Shown here: positions 8,501 to 19,703 of the stretch, piece by piece
Position numbering within the stretch: position 1 is the stretch's first letter
How the letters are laid out: the number at the start of each line of letters is the position of its first letter
Assembly: GCF_964340395.1 (NCBI RefSeq)
Contig: NC_135557.1
Coordinates: 9,827,960-9,852,959 of the forward strand
DNA length: 25,000 bases
Reading direction: 5' to 3'
From: Glandiceps talaboti
Taxonomy: Eukaryota > Hemichordata > Enteropneusta > Spengelidae
Notes under the pieces: model-generated
Database searches by the model: none
Seen by the model: only the letters and a program-made list of their open reading frames with translations
Told to the model about the DNA's origin: nothing
Made by a program: the position numbers and the translations under genes

Positions 8501-10962
8501 TATTAGTTGCCCTAGCTAGCCCCGTCGGCAAAGTGATATGGATGAATAATTTCTGTTACTGTGAAAAGGTGAACCTATCACAATAACGTGAAAGGTATGC
8601 TGTCAACTGTCATTACAGAAGTGAAAGATCATGACTAGCACGTTGACGTCTTTCATATATTTTCGCACGCCTACATACATGAGCAAACAGACATCTGACA
8701 CACGTTTATGTTGATGGGTGTTTTTTCCAGTTTCCAGGAAACAGTTATAGTTTTTTATATAGAAATGGAAGTACATTGTATAAAAAAACTTGAATATATG
8801 TTATCTTGAATGTGGTTTGTTTGTCCACATACTAGCGTTTATAAAATAGTCTAAATATAGGACTTGAATACAAAAGTATGTATTTTAAACGGAAATTAGT
8901 AGACGGTATAAATTCATATATTCATGTATACATCTCTCACTTTCAGTTTAATCGGCAAAAGTTTTTTTTTGGTTATTTGTACACGTAAACAGTCTGAATG
9001 AAATTTTAATTTCTTGAGGGTTTCATAATAGTTCACGTTTCATTTTGATAGTTCGTTTTTCTTTTAAATTTAGGTCGTTTAGCTTCGGTGGTAAGATTGA
9101 ATATAAGCTTATAGTCAAAATGTGCATGTATGCCATCAACGGCAACAGCCAATTTTTTTATTTTGTTTTTCAAAAGTTGTCACTGTGATTCCAAGTTTAG
9201 AGAGAAAATTCGACTCCTTTTAATTTGTTCATGGGTCTTTAAAATCTTTAATATTTTTTTATCGAATGATTACACTTACAACTTTGGTGATATCAAAATC
9301 CGAGTATGTAATCACAAAGACGCATAAGTTTGAAAAACGAAATAAATTTACAATTGTCGTTGATGGCACACTACAATTAACAAGCGGAAGCTTACACAGT
9401 ACCCACACTTCTTGATTTATCAGGAATGGAATATAAAAGGATCTTGTTTTTAATCGTGCATTCACTCGTGACGTCATATATGTAGAGTCGTTCATTAATT
9501 AAACAAAGGCAACACACTGTTCTTCCAGTGGTACATACAATTAAATACGCTGTGCGACCTTTGACCCTAGCAAACAGTACGTGTTGGCCTACCCACATAG
9601 TAATTTACGCTGCATGTATTTTGTTTTAATTTTCACATAACATTCTGGTGGCGCTATTTGTATTTACCTATAGTTCCATCAACCAGTGATGACGTCACGA
9701 CTCATCATGTTTACTTTTAGCATGTAAAGTTTAATTTAGATTGTTTACTAAATTTAAGATTGTTTATTTCCATGTCTGGTTCATTTGTCTACATTATCTT
9801 TTGAACGATAACAAATACCACTTGAAATAATCAGTGTAATATCCCTAGGATCGTTATAATAAAATACACCTAATGAAAGTCGTAAATTGAATGTTTTTAC
9901 CACACATGGCTGATGGAAGTACCTGAGTGTACAGATACTGTGTTGGAATCACCCCAATACATAAGTACTGGGAGGGGCCATTCGTCAGTTTAGATATTTA
10001 GCAGCATACCAGAATACTATGGTTTAATCTGAGATCACTAGTGGTCACAGGTTTAATAGATTGAGATGTTGGCACACCTCAGTACGGTCTTTGTTCTGAC
10101 TAGTTGACGAAAGGTCAAACGATGTCATATACAAGTAAACATTTAACTTTGACTACCGGCCTACTTGACCTCCGATAACACAACAGGTAGTTGTCAAACC
10201 TCTCAACATAATCTATGAGTTACAAACTGACCGTCAGGGTTACCTGTGTCTCACCTGACCACGGCTTTGGAAACTAACAGTTACAGGTAAGGTGATCCGG
10301 TCTGGGCGAAGCCTTCGATACATTAACACTATAAACACAATACTGTTACAATTTTGTATATAGCCTTAAGATGGAACATAGGACCCGTGTTGTTTGTTTT
10401 ACGTGTAAGTTAGTGACCGATGTAACCACGGCATGCAGGTGTGGCAAAATCCACACGCTATATACATATCTGAATATCAGCGTCTAGCCTGTACGGTATA
10501 TATACACATTGCATCACAGCACTAACAGTACACTTTATTCATTCCGTTACCATTGCTTACAGTACTATGAACTGACATCACAAATATCCACGCTGTAAAA
10601 TTGCCAGTGTTTATTTAAATTAATCCGGTAACCATACATGTAGCTCTGGGTGTACACTATACTCTGCGGGGCGTATCGAAACCCAGCAGCGAATAAACTC
10701 AGAACTACATTGCATGCATGTCTGATTTCAACACACGTCATTTGAGCTGACTCTGACACGAGGACATTGGTGTCCGAGTCAGCGAGCTTGCAAGCCGGAT
10801 CTGTACATGTTGCTACCCACACGTTGACCTATACAGTAACATTTCTATCGCAACAGTCTTTAGTTTTCTGCAGTTTCAGTTCCCTTCTTGATTTGTTTGG
10901 CGTCTTAGTAACATATAGTCGATGCTATACTGTATAAATATAATATATGTTATGATTTCTGG
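8501..10962. other. Intergenic region upstream of the claudin-like gene
   Basis: No gene that I can support. Short frames (about 65-85 codons at 9130-9598 and 10565-10822) have no recognisable domain, no paired splice context and low-complexity composition. Near 8754-8759 the minus strand reads TATAAA inside CTATATAAAAAA, about 255 bp upstream of the claudin-like ATG, a weak promoter candidate. Other possible regulatory sites are at 9432-9439, 9469-9476 and 9690-9697. Confidence 0.5.
9432..9439 (+). promoter_or_regulatory. Possible TATA box followed by two CRE palindromes
   Basis: The plus strand reads TATAAAAG at 9432, and full TGACGTCA palindromes (the CREB/ATF site) lie at 9469-9476 and 9690-9697. 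No coding exon follows closely; the next plus-strand exon I can support is at 12355. If this is a promoter, it would need an untranslated first exon and a long intron, which I cannot show. Confidence 0.2.
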
Positions 10963-11010
<48 letters not shown>

Positions 11011-11047
11011 GCAACGACGACGACGACGACGACGACGACGGCGACAA
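10963..11047. repeat. CAA/CGA trinucleotide repeat
   Basis: A run of about 15 CAA units passes through CAGCAA into about nine CGA units and a final GGCGACAAC. The switch from CAA to CGA along one tract is the result of a spread variant unit. There is no gene around it. Confidence 0.95.
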
Positions 11048-11714
11048 CTAACTCAATCAAAATTTTCTTAATATAGTAACATTTATTTAGACCAACACTT
11101 GTTTTGTATCTTTAAAAAATCCAGAAATTAAAAAAACAATAATATAACAACACATGTTTGTTAACTACATGTGGATTCTAAAGCCAATCAGAAACCAATA
11201 CAAATAAATTCACATCCGGGATACATCCACTTCATGAAAACGTGTTTGGACTATAAAAATAATAAATGCAAATGATTGATACCATCATATTTCATACACT
11301 CCATTCATAGTTTCAATACCCGTTATACGAATTGAAACTGACCAATTGCTATAAATAAATAAACGTCATGCGACAATGTATCATACGTTTTGCAACTAAT
11401 ACATCTCTATAAATACATTCAATTCAGGCCTATTTTTGTCTTGTGGCAGTGGTACCAATGTATCTCTCATACTGTTGATACATGTATTCATTACAAGTAA
11501 GTATATTCTGGTATAGCATTTATCATAATCTGTGCATGTATAAGGTTAACACAGATACGTTAGAATAATTTTATTATTTAACAACTATTTGGTCGGCTAA
11601 AGGGTTATGTATGCATGTTGTACATGTTGGCATGTAAATTTGACAATTTGAACTGACTAGCTAACAATACATGTACAGGACTTACATATCGTATTACAAA
11701 ACTGTGACATCATG
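11048..11714. other. Gene-free stretch
   Basis: AT-rich DNA with no frame or motif that I can assign, between the trinucleotide tract and the pentanucleotide array. Confidence 0.5.
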
Positions 11715-12237
11715 ACATGACATAACACAACATAATACAACATAACACAACATAACATAACAAAACACAACACAGTATTACATAACACAACATAACACAA
11801 CACAGTATTCCTTACACAACATAACACAATATAACACTGAACAGAACCACGTATCATGACAAAGCAAAATAAGGCACACTACATCACATCAATACGTAAC
11901 AGAACACGAGACAACATAACATGACATATGTAGAAAAACACAACACAGCGAAATACATCAAGCATAACACAACCCAAAGCACAGCACAGCACAACGGATT
12001 ACAACAAACCATAACACAATGAGAACCGACATTATGTGATAACGCAACGCAAGACAAGACAAGAAAATACAAGATAACACAACACAACACAACGCAACGC
12101 AACGCTACATTACACTAGAATTCAACGCAACACAACACATCATGACAAGACACGACACAACACAACACAACACAACACAGCACAACACATCACAACACAA
12201 CACAACACAACACAACACAACACAACACAACACAACA
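11715..12237. repeat. Degenerate ACAAC/ACATA pentanucleotide array
   Basis: More than 500 bp built from five-base units such as ACAAC, ACATA, ACGCA and GCACA. It is clean only near the right end (about 12150-12237) and strongly mutated to the left, so the left part is older or no longer homogenised. It ends about 120 bp before the first coding exon of the TRIM-NHL gene. It uses the same motif on the same strand as 6597-6838. Confidence 0.9.
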
Positions 12238-12354
12238 TGATACACAATCAATATTTGAATACAATTGTATGCATTTCTCCAACAGACATTAACTATGAAC
12301 TCTGTAAGGACTTAATGATGTTATACCATGTGAATGATGTACTCTACTAGAACA

Positions 12355-14943
12355 ATGGGTAGCAGTGCTAGTATTAGACGGAGGGGTTCAGCAAGGTAGG
12401 TATTCAGTTTTAAAATTTAAAATGTACTAGAAAGAGGCACGACACCAATTCAAGCCTAATAAAACAATTGTGATTCCGATTACACTCAATTTTAGAATAC
12501 GTGGGATAGGTAGATTTTTCATTGTACTTTATTACATATATTTTTCATGTGTGAGTGTCTAATTCAGGTTTTCCATTGTTTTCCAAATGGTCTCTGTGTT
12601 GTTTATTTCTTCCTATCAGATGTGCAGCCATTACAGATTGGAAGAACAGTTTTATTTTGTCTTTTTAAGTTGATGTCAGTTTCCGCATCCACTATTTGTC
12701 GTGAGACTTCACAATTTTTGTGTTTTTATTATTTTTTTCTCGAATATGTAAAACAAGTTAATTAACGGTCGGCAGTGAAAAGTTGGGTGGGGTCGGGTAA
12801 CCGGAACCAAAGAATTGTTTTTTAGACCTCATTATGGAAGATTCCGAAGGGCTTACTATTTGTTTACCTACACTCATTTTCAATACAATCAAAAGTTTGA
12901 AAATGTGCACGTGGTATTTACTTGAGTCGATTTGAATACAATTAGTAAATGTCGTTTTAGTTCTATAATAGTTTTGTAATTCTATAATGAATACCTGTTT
13001 TGACTTTTGTTAATAGGTCCACAACCATCGTTGAGGGCGCCATTCCCGGAACCATTCTCGAGTGTCCGTTGTGTTTTGAAGAAGTAACAGAATCGAAAAT
13101 CCTACCATGTTATCACTATTTCTGTTCGGAATGCGTTCAGAAAATGTCAACAACCAGCGACGTAGTTTGTAAACTATGTAATGAGAGACATTCCCTTTTA
13201 ACGGGGTTGCGTAAACCTGGGGTCAATGCTGCGGTAAACGAGCTGGCTTCCTGCAAACGTGTGCTGGGTTCAAACTGTGAAATCTGCGAATCAAAGAGCG
13301 AGTATGTATGTACGGAGTGCAAGACGGCTATGTGCTCCCGGATCGGTTGTAGAGACAAGCATCGCCTACGTGACACATTAAAACAGCATAATGTAGTATC
13401 GAAGGAAAGGTTCAGAGTACTTGAAGAGTCGCGATTAGCTGATTCGATGACCTGTCCGTGGCATATGAAGGAAACAGTGGATTTGTTCTGCACCAAATGT
13501 GATGTTATAATTTGTCGCAAATGCGCCGATTACAACCATTATCACGAATACAACCGTAAACCAATGACAATCGCTGAGGGAAGGAAGAGAATGGCGACTG
13601 AACTAAATGAGAAAACTAAAGAACTAGAACAGTTTACAGCGACTTTAAAAGATATAGGGAAAATGGCAAGACGAGTAAAAAGAGATAAAGTCGTAGAAGC
13701 CACAAGGGAGAATATAATCCGTAAGATTGAAATTGGGGCAGCAGACAGACAACAAAATAACAAGTTGGATATGGAGTACAGCGTATTGCTCGATGAACTT
13801 GAAAGGCTGTTGGAGGACCAACAAAATCAGACGGCTATTTTGGATGTACAGTGCGCCGATGCTTTGAAAGCAGTATGCTTATTGCAATCTGCGTTACATA
13901 GTTTATCTAAACTGACCAAAGATGTGATTTTTCTATATTTAGTGAAGCAACTTCTCGTTCGAATTGCATTTCTCATGCAAAAAGCGGACGGATTCGTTGT
14001 CCCCTTTGAAATCGAGTACATCGCAAATGATGGAAGAGATGGCGAGTGCTCCCTCGGTTGTCTTCGAAAATCATGGAACCCCAAGTGCACAGTGAGTCCG
14101 AAATTCCTTCTCAGGGATACTTATACAGGGGAAGAATGGTCTCTTGTAGATGGTCAACTTTCTCCACACGGTTTGACCATTCAGGCCAATTCTATCGTCG
14201 TTGCAGAGCGTCTTGAAAGAAGAGTGCGTGTTCTTGAAAGAAAACGCAGACGTTGTTACACTCCGGTTGACAACGTTAAAGATGTCGTTCAGTTTGACCC
14301 CGTTGATATAGCCACGATTAGTGAAAACGAGGTTGCCGTTACTGACTTTGAGAATATGTGTTTTCACAGAATAGATACAGTCGAGTGGAAATACTTAGGA
14401 TCGTTTGGTAAGGACGCCCTCTGCGGCCCGCAAGGAATCGCGAAGACGAATGACGGATACCTTGCCATTACTGACTGTAACTGCGGTACTTCAAAGAAGG
14501 AATGCTCAGTTAAAATAATGGCCACTGATGGCGCTGTTATGCAGGTTCTGAAGGGTGATAAGTACAACTTTAGTCTGCCTTGGGGAGTAGCTGTGAACAG
14601 CGCTAATGATCTGATTGTCGCTAACCAACGAAGCCACCAGGTACAGATCATAGGTGAGGGCGGAGGATTGAAATGCGAATTCGGTAACTATGGTAACGAT
14701 GACGGAAGTTTCCGCGGACCAATAGCGGTCGCGGTTGACCAGTTCGATAATGTCATTGTCGGCAGTAACAGCACTGTTCAGCTTTTCAGCCCAAGTGGGA
14801 GATTTCTGTGCAGAGTTAACAGACATGACGTCATTGATGGTGGAATCTGTGGTGTCGCGTACAGGCTACATGAACAGGAATACCAAATTGTTGTATCAGA
14901 CACAGAAAATAATCAAATCAAAATATACAAACTTGCTATGTGA
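12355..14943 (+). CDS. TRIM-NHL protein with N-myristoylation-type first exon (two exons, ~655 aa)
   Basis: The large exon (13017-14943) encodes a C3HC4 RING (C30, C33, C45, H47, C50, C53, C65, C68), B-box 1 (C101 to H138), B-box 2 (C160, H163 to H190) and a coiled coil of about 203-330. Next come a linker without an obvious filamin domain and an NHL-type propeller (about 430-654) with repeats such as PQGIAKTNDGYLAITD, PWGVAVNSANDLIVAN and PIAVAVDQFDNVIVGS, ending in TGA. RING TRIMs are E3 ubiquitin ligases; NHL propellers bind RNA or protein. No in-frame ATG precedes the RING. The exon instead opens at the acceptor TTTTGTTAATAG. The upstream exon 12355-12395 begins MGSSASIRRRGSA and ends AG before donor GTAGGT; the phase-2 join gives Arg14. 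Gly2, Ser6 and the basic run fit N-myristoylation plus membrane binding. The domain calls are firm; exon 1 is inferred from phase, motif and the parallel gene at 23488. Confidence 0.88.
12503..12840 (+). repeat. Dispersed ~300-bp repeat, copy B (in TRIM-NHL intron 1)
   Basis: Second copy of the element at 7340-7625, in the same window orientation. It lies wholly within the 621-bp intron 12396-13016, making up about half of it. It has a ~30-bp AT-rich insertion near 12730-12760 that is absent from copy A. The 72-codon frame here has no counterpart in copy A, whose corresponding ATG is followed at once by TAA, so the element is not coding. Confidence 0.7.
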
Positions 14944-15174
14944 TCGGTTATAGGAAAGTGAGAGAAACGGAAGTGACATCATGATTGACGTGTATATAGA
15001 TTACATATGTTATAACGCACAGGCAGTCCAAAGTTTTGGTGTGTTTTTTTTAGCATTGAGCTTTCGACCTGTCTTTAAGATTGACAATCCTTATCAGAAT
15101 GGACCACTATAACTTGTGACCACAGGCACTCGAATCAATCTGTATGATTTTTTTTAATGTGTAGTGATTACGAC
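14944..15174 (+). other. Proximal 3' flank/UTR of the TRIM-NHL gene
   Basis: Non-coding DNA after the TGA stop. No AATAAA is visible before the microsatellite at 15175. Either an unusual poly(A) signal is used or the transcript runs through the microsatellite to the signal at 16078. Confidence 0.4.
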
Positions 15175-15238
15175 AAACAAACAAACAAACAACCACAGAC
15201 AAGCAAACAAGCTAATAGCCAACCAACGAACCAAACAA

Positions 15239-15297
<59 letters not shown>

Positions 15298-15838
15298 AAC
15301 AAACAAACAAATACACACGCAAACAAAGAAGCAAGCAAGCAACAAACAAACAGACAGACAGACAAACAAACAAAACAGACAGACATACATACATACATAC
15401 ATACATACATACATACATACATACATACATGCATACATACATACATACATACATCCATCCATCCATCCATGCATGCATGCATACATATGCATACATACAT
15501 ACATACATACATGTACATACATACATACATACATACATACATACATACATACATCCATCCATCCATGCATGCATGCATACATATGCATACATACATACAT
15601 ACATACATACATACATACATACATACATACAGACATACATACATACATACATACATACATACATACATACATACATACATACATACATACATACATACAG
15701 ACATACATACATGCATGCATGCATGCATGCATACATACGTACGTACGTACATACATACATACATACATACATACATACATACATACATACATACATACAT
15801 GCATGCATACACACATACATACATACATACATACATAT
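15175..15838. repeat. Compound AACA/GACA/CATA microsatellite with nested duplication
   Basis: Successive blocks of AACA, GACA (about 15241-15292), AACA, GACA and a long CATA tract with CATC, CATG and CGTA variants. A pattern of CATCCATC, then GCATGCATGC, then ATACATATGCATAC occurs twice with a 96-bp shift (GCATGCATGC at 15471 and 15567), so a piece of the tract was duplicated as a unit. Frames of 150-240 codons on both strands here are repeat artefacts. Confidence 0.98.
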
Positions 15839-16077
15839 AATCAATCTGTGGATCATCCAACCAATCCAATCATTGTATCGTGATCAATACCAGGTGTGAA
15901 ACAGTGTAAACAGTGGGAAGTGTAAAGACGCAAATATTTGTGTTATACATTTGTTTCGGGCACTTACATGGAAATAAGAATACGACTAACAAAATTTTGT
16001 TGATAAAAAATATTTGAAACACGTTCATCTGAGTACAGGTTTTTGGATAAAAAGAACATGGAACAAAAATTCGAACC

Positions 16078-16083
16078 AATAAA
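16078..16083 (+). terminator. Candidate poly(A) signal for the TRIM-NHL gene
   Basis: This AATAAA, about 1.1 kb after the TRIM-NHL stop, is followed by a T/G-rich stretch (TTCGTTCGTTGTGTAGTGG) like a downstream element. I saw no other AATAAA between the stop codon and here. If used, the 3' UTR would contain the whole microsatellite at 15175-15838. Confidence 0.3.
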
Positions 16084-16180
16084 GATTGAGATCTTTTATT
16101 GAAATTCGTTCGTTGTGTAGTGGTATGATTTTTTCCGATTATAATAACAGTAATAGGTACACTTGATCAGGGTCGAAATG

Positions 16181-16377
16181 GTCACGTGACACTGGCCGGT
16201 GACATGATAATTATGATGTGCTTGTTTCAGTATTGCGCATGCGTTTCAATGCATGCTGCACAACATCAAAATAAAAAGACACATGATTCCCATCGATTAT
16301 CACGTGATTTCAGACCATGTTCTAATCTTTGATAGTAAATCTATATCTGTAAGATTGTTATCCTGCGGTCACGTGAC
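16181..16377. promoter_or_regulatory. Cluster of palindromic E-boxes with an NRF1-like site
   Basis: Perfect GTCACGTGAC palindromes lie at 16181-16190 and 16368-16377, and ATCACGTGAT at 16299-16308. GTCACGTGAC is the consensus bound by USF/TFE/MITF-type bHLH-ZIP factors (CLEAR/M-box). TTGCGCATGCGT at 16233-16244 is close to the NRF1 site. Three extended palindromes within 200 bp are unlikely by chance, but no gene start can be attached, so enhancer or promoter function is inferred. Confidence 0.4.
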
Positions 16378-16622
16378 ATCTTTTATTTTATAATGAAACA
16401 CGTTTGTTTCCAACAATTATAATTAAATCCAATTTGAAACAATTTAAAATTAAAACAGAAAAAAACTATAGACAATATGAATAAAGGATGTAATGCGAAA
16501 ATATTAGTGCAGAATAAATTATGAAAAAAAATTGTTTCCCTGACAGAAAAAATTAAGATATATTCGAAAATATAACATAACAACTGCTCTATAATAGATG
16601 AATTCATGTTAAAAAAATCTTA

Positions 16623-16636
16623 GTAACCATAGCAAC
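16623..16636 (+). promoter_or_regulatory. RFX-type X-box
   Basis: GTAACCATAGCAAC fits the X-box consensus GTNRCC-NN-RGYAAC at every position. RFX factors use this site, often at ciliary genes. It stands about 250 bp from the E-box cluster. One match in 25 kb could still occur by chance. Confidence 0.35.
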
Positions 16637-19103
16637 TATAAGTGTCCTTATGGCACAACGTTGTGATCTGAAACAAGAAAGGTTTCCCGACAATGTATTC
16701 CTATCAAAATTTCATATCTTGAAATTACAGATTCCTTGAGGCTGGCCAGATTATTGAAGTCTAGCTCCTTACATCTATGTGTTACCATGACGATATGTGA
16801 ATACTGTTCCAGACATTGCGTAGTGCCTAAATAATTGAATATCAACCGCGTCATAGATAGGTTATTCATTTCTTGGTATATTCTCAGCCCATGTATCAGA
16901 AAGAGAAGTTTTGCAGTACACAAGCAGTTGCATGCAGTGCTAGTGTAGCGTCTCAATACCTGGAAATTTACGTCACTCTTAAGTGCATTTGCATGACGGC
17001 ATCAGCACTATGTTCACCATTGTTAATTCAATTGTGCACCTCCCCCCCCCTTCCCCTGTCACCATTCACCAAAGCGACGTTATCAGTTTAACTGTTTATC
17101 CGAAGCCTGATGAATGATTGTCGATCAGAGTGGAATTCAGACCAGTTAATTACAGCGAATCGGTTAATGACAAGCTACGGGGTTATAACACCACCTGCAT
17201 CAGTTGTGCCGTACGCCTGATAAAGTTAACGTTGGTCAAGATCATTTTTACCCTGGTGAAATTCCTTCGTCTGAGGTGAGTAACTATTTTACAATCATCT
17301 CACTCAAAAAACTATATGGTATTCTTCAGAAAACACGCACTTTTTCTGAGTTAAAAATGATTTTAACATAATTAACGGCGATGGCCTTTTTAATGATTCT
17401 GTAACACCTCATCAGCTCACCTGTGTGTCATGGGATCGGTTAGGTCATTCGTAAACGGCCACTTAACTTCAAATCACCACATTTTTAATGTGGATTTTTT
17501 CTACTCTGCACTTCATTATTTGCAAATTTCTTAATGTCCTTACCCTTCTATGCTTGATACCGTTATTTACCGTTTCGACTGAAATCTTTCGTTTTCGTAA
17601 GACGTAAAACATGAACTTACAACCCCGATTAAAATTCAAACCATAATATATTCGGTTTTCAGTTAGACAACGTGTCGAATATGGCAAATCACAGCAACTA
17701 ATACAACACATGCGAACATGATGATCAAAAATTTGTAAGGAATTAATTAAGACTAATACCCAATATAGAATCGAGCATACAGTTCTATGAGAAATCGTCA
17801 GATATATAACAAGCCACGGTATGAAATCAAAAGAGAATGTTATTTTATATTCCCATGCACCTATATACAGTTACTGAATTATTAAATTAGAAAACTGTGT
17901 TATGGCGATGTTTGAATTGTAAATAAAAAAAAATTCAAGACAAAAATCGAACGAGGCGCCGAACGGCCGAACGGCCAACTCCAAACTAGTCAAAAATGAA
18001 AGGAAAACATTAATCGACTTAAGTGATGTTTAAAATAATTTTAAGAAAAACGCATGTGCGAAACGTGCATGGACTTCATTGAACAACACAAATCAGATTG
18101 AATTTCGGAGATTGCGACACGATAAAGTATTGGTTTGTTGACAACATGGATGCAGTTTTAAACAGACGTTAACGGGTGTTAGTCGTGATAAGTTCGTGGT
18201 CTACACAGGCAAGGGGTGTCCAATGTATGTTAATCATTAACATTAAAAATTGTCTTCAATGCTTTCCTCTTGTGAGATAAATTATTTGACAAGCGATCAA
18301 AATGAAAGCAACTGGCGTCCATTTTCTACGAAAACTTGGCTGCAGAAATATGTTTTTTTTAATAGCGTATATTAATACTGTTTTGATTTATAAATATTTT
18401 TTTTAGTTCACATAATGTTAATTCATGGACAACATCTCTTTCATTTTGTCTGCATGAGCAGCGACGAATAATTTCAAATCACGTGCTATGCTTGAAATCC
18501 TGTAGTAATCCATCGTTTTCGCATTAAATCTCTAGTTGAAGTATATTCATGTTTTAAAAGTGTGTATATCCAGGCCATTCATATAGCAATCGCTTGAAAA
18601 TAAAATAGATCCCCTTTTTAATCATGATATTTCTGTTGTCGCTAATTAGGTATACGTGTTTTCAGAAAACGCCATGGCAATGAAAACAACGAAGAGGGAA
18701 ATGTCACAGGGTGCGCGTCGGGTAAAAATACTTGTTACTTTCACAGTCTGAACATCAAATTATAATTAAACGAGTTTCCACTTTTTGCTTCTTTCGTTTT
18801 GTCAAATACATGGATTTTTTTTCTCGAAAATCAGTCATAGTTTAATCCCGTGATTATGCTAAGATTGACATTTTTATCATACTTGAACTGTTGGAACTGT
18901 TGTGTCAGGTGTATAAGGTACGGTTGGCTAACTAAATAAATAAATCTAAAAATATCAAGAAAATGATTGATTGCGTTATGGATCTTTGAAAGTAATACTC
19001 AGTGGATGTTAAACAGGCAAACAAAAACCCAGTTAGCTGTAAGATGAAACATAAAATAAAACAGATGGAAAATAGAGCCAGGTATATATATACAGACGCC
19101 ATT

Positions 19104-19703
<600 letters not shown>

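Larger units (their letters stand above)
15839..19103. other. Long gene-free interval with a regulatory-motif cluster
   Basis: I see no convincing gene in this 3.3 kb. A 102-codon minus-strand frame (16956-16648) is the longest non-repetitive one; it has no recognisable domain. Notable items are the poly(A) signal at 16078, the CACGTG cluster at 16181-16377, an X-box at 16623 and a strong donor-like GAG|GTGAGT near 17274. That donor could mark an untranslated first exon of a downstream plus-strand gene, but no acceptor can be paired with it from sequence alone. Confidence 0.45.

Noticed and set aside
10371-10487. 38-codon frame with CFTC and CRC cysteine pairs resembling a small zinc ribbon
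   Set aside because: It is too short and has no supporting splice sites, paralogue or family match; two cysteine pairs can arise by chance.
12547-12765. 72-codon plus-strand frame upstream of the TRIM exon
   Set aside because: It lies in the dispersed repeat; the equivalent place in the other copy (7340-7625) has a stop directly after the ATG.
12987-12989. ATG just upstream of the large TRIM exon as the start codon
   Set aside because: It is out of frame with the RING reading frame. The acceptor at 13015-13016 and the upstream exon at 12355 explain the start better.
13137-14826. Several 70-130 codon minus-strand frames
   Set aside because: These are antisense shadows of the TRIM-NHL coding exon.
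16066-16080. Minus-strand GGTTCGAATT resembling a tRNA B box
   Set aside because: No A box, acceptor stem or cloverleaf can be formed around it.
16648-16956. 102-codon minus-strand frame with non-repetitive composition
   Set aside because: No domain, signal peptide or homologous second copy is visible. One end is preceded by no clear start context. The length is within chance for this window, so it is not called a gene.
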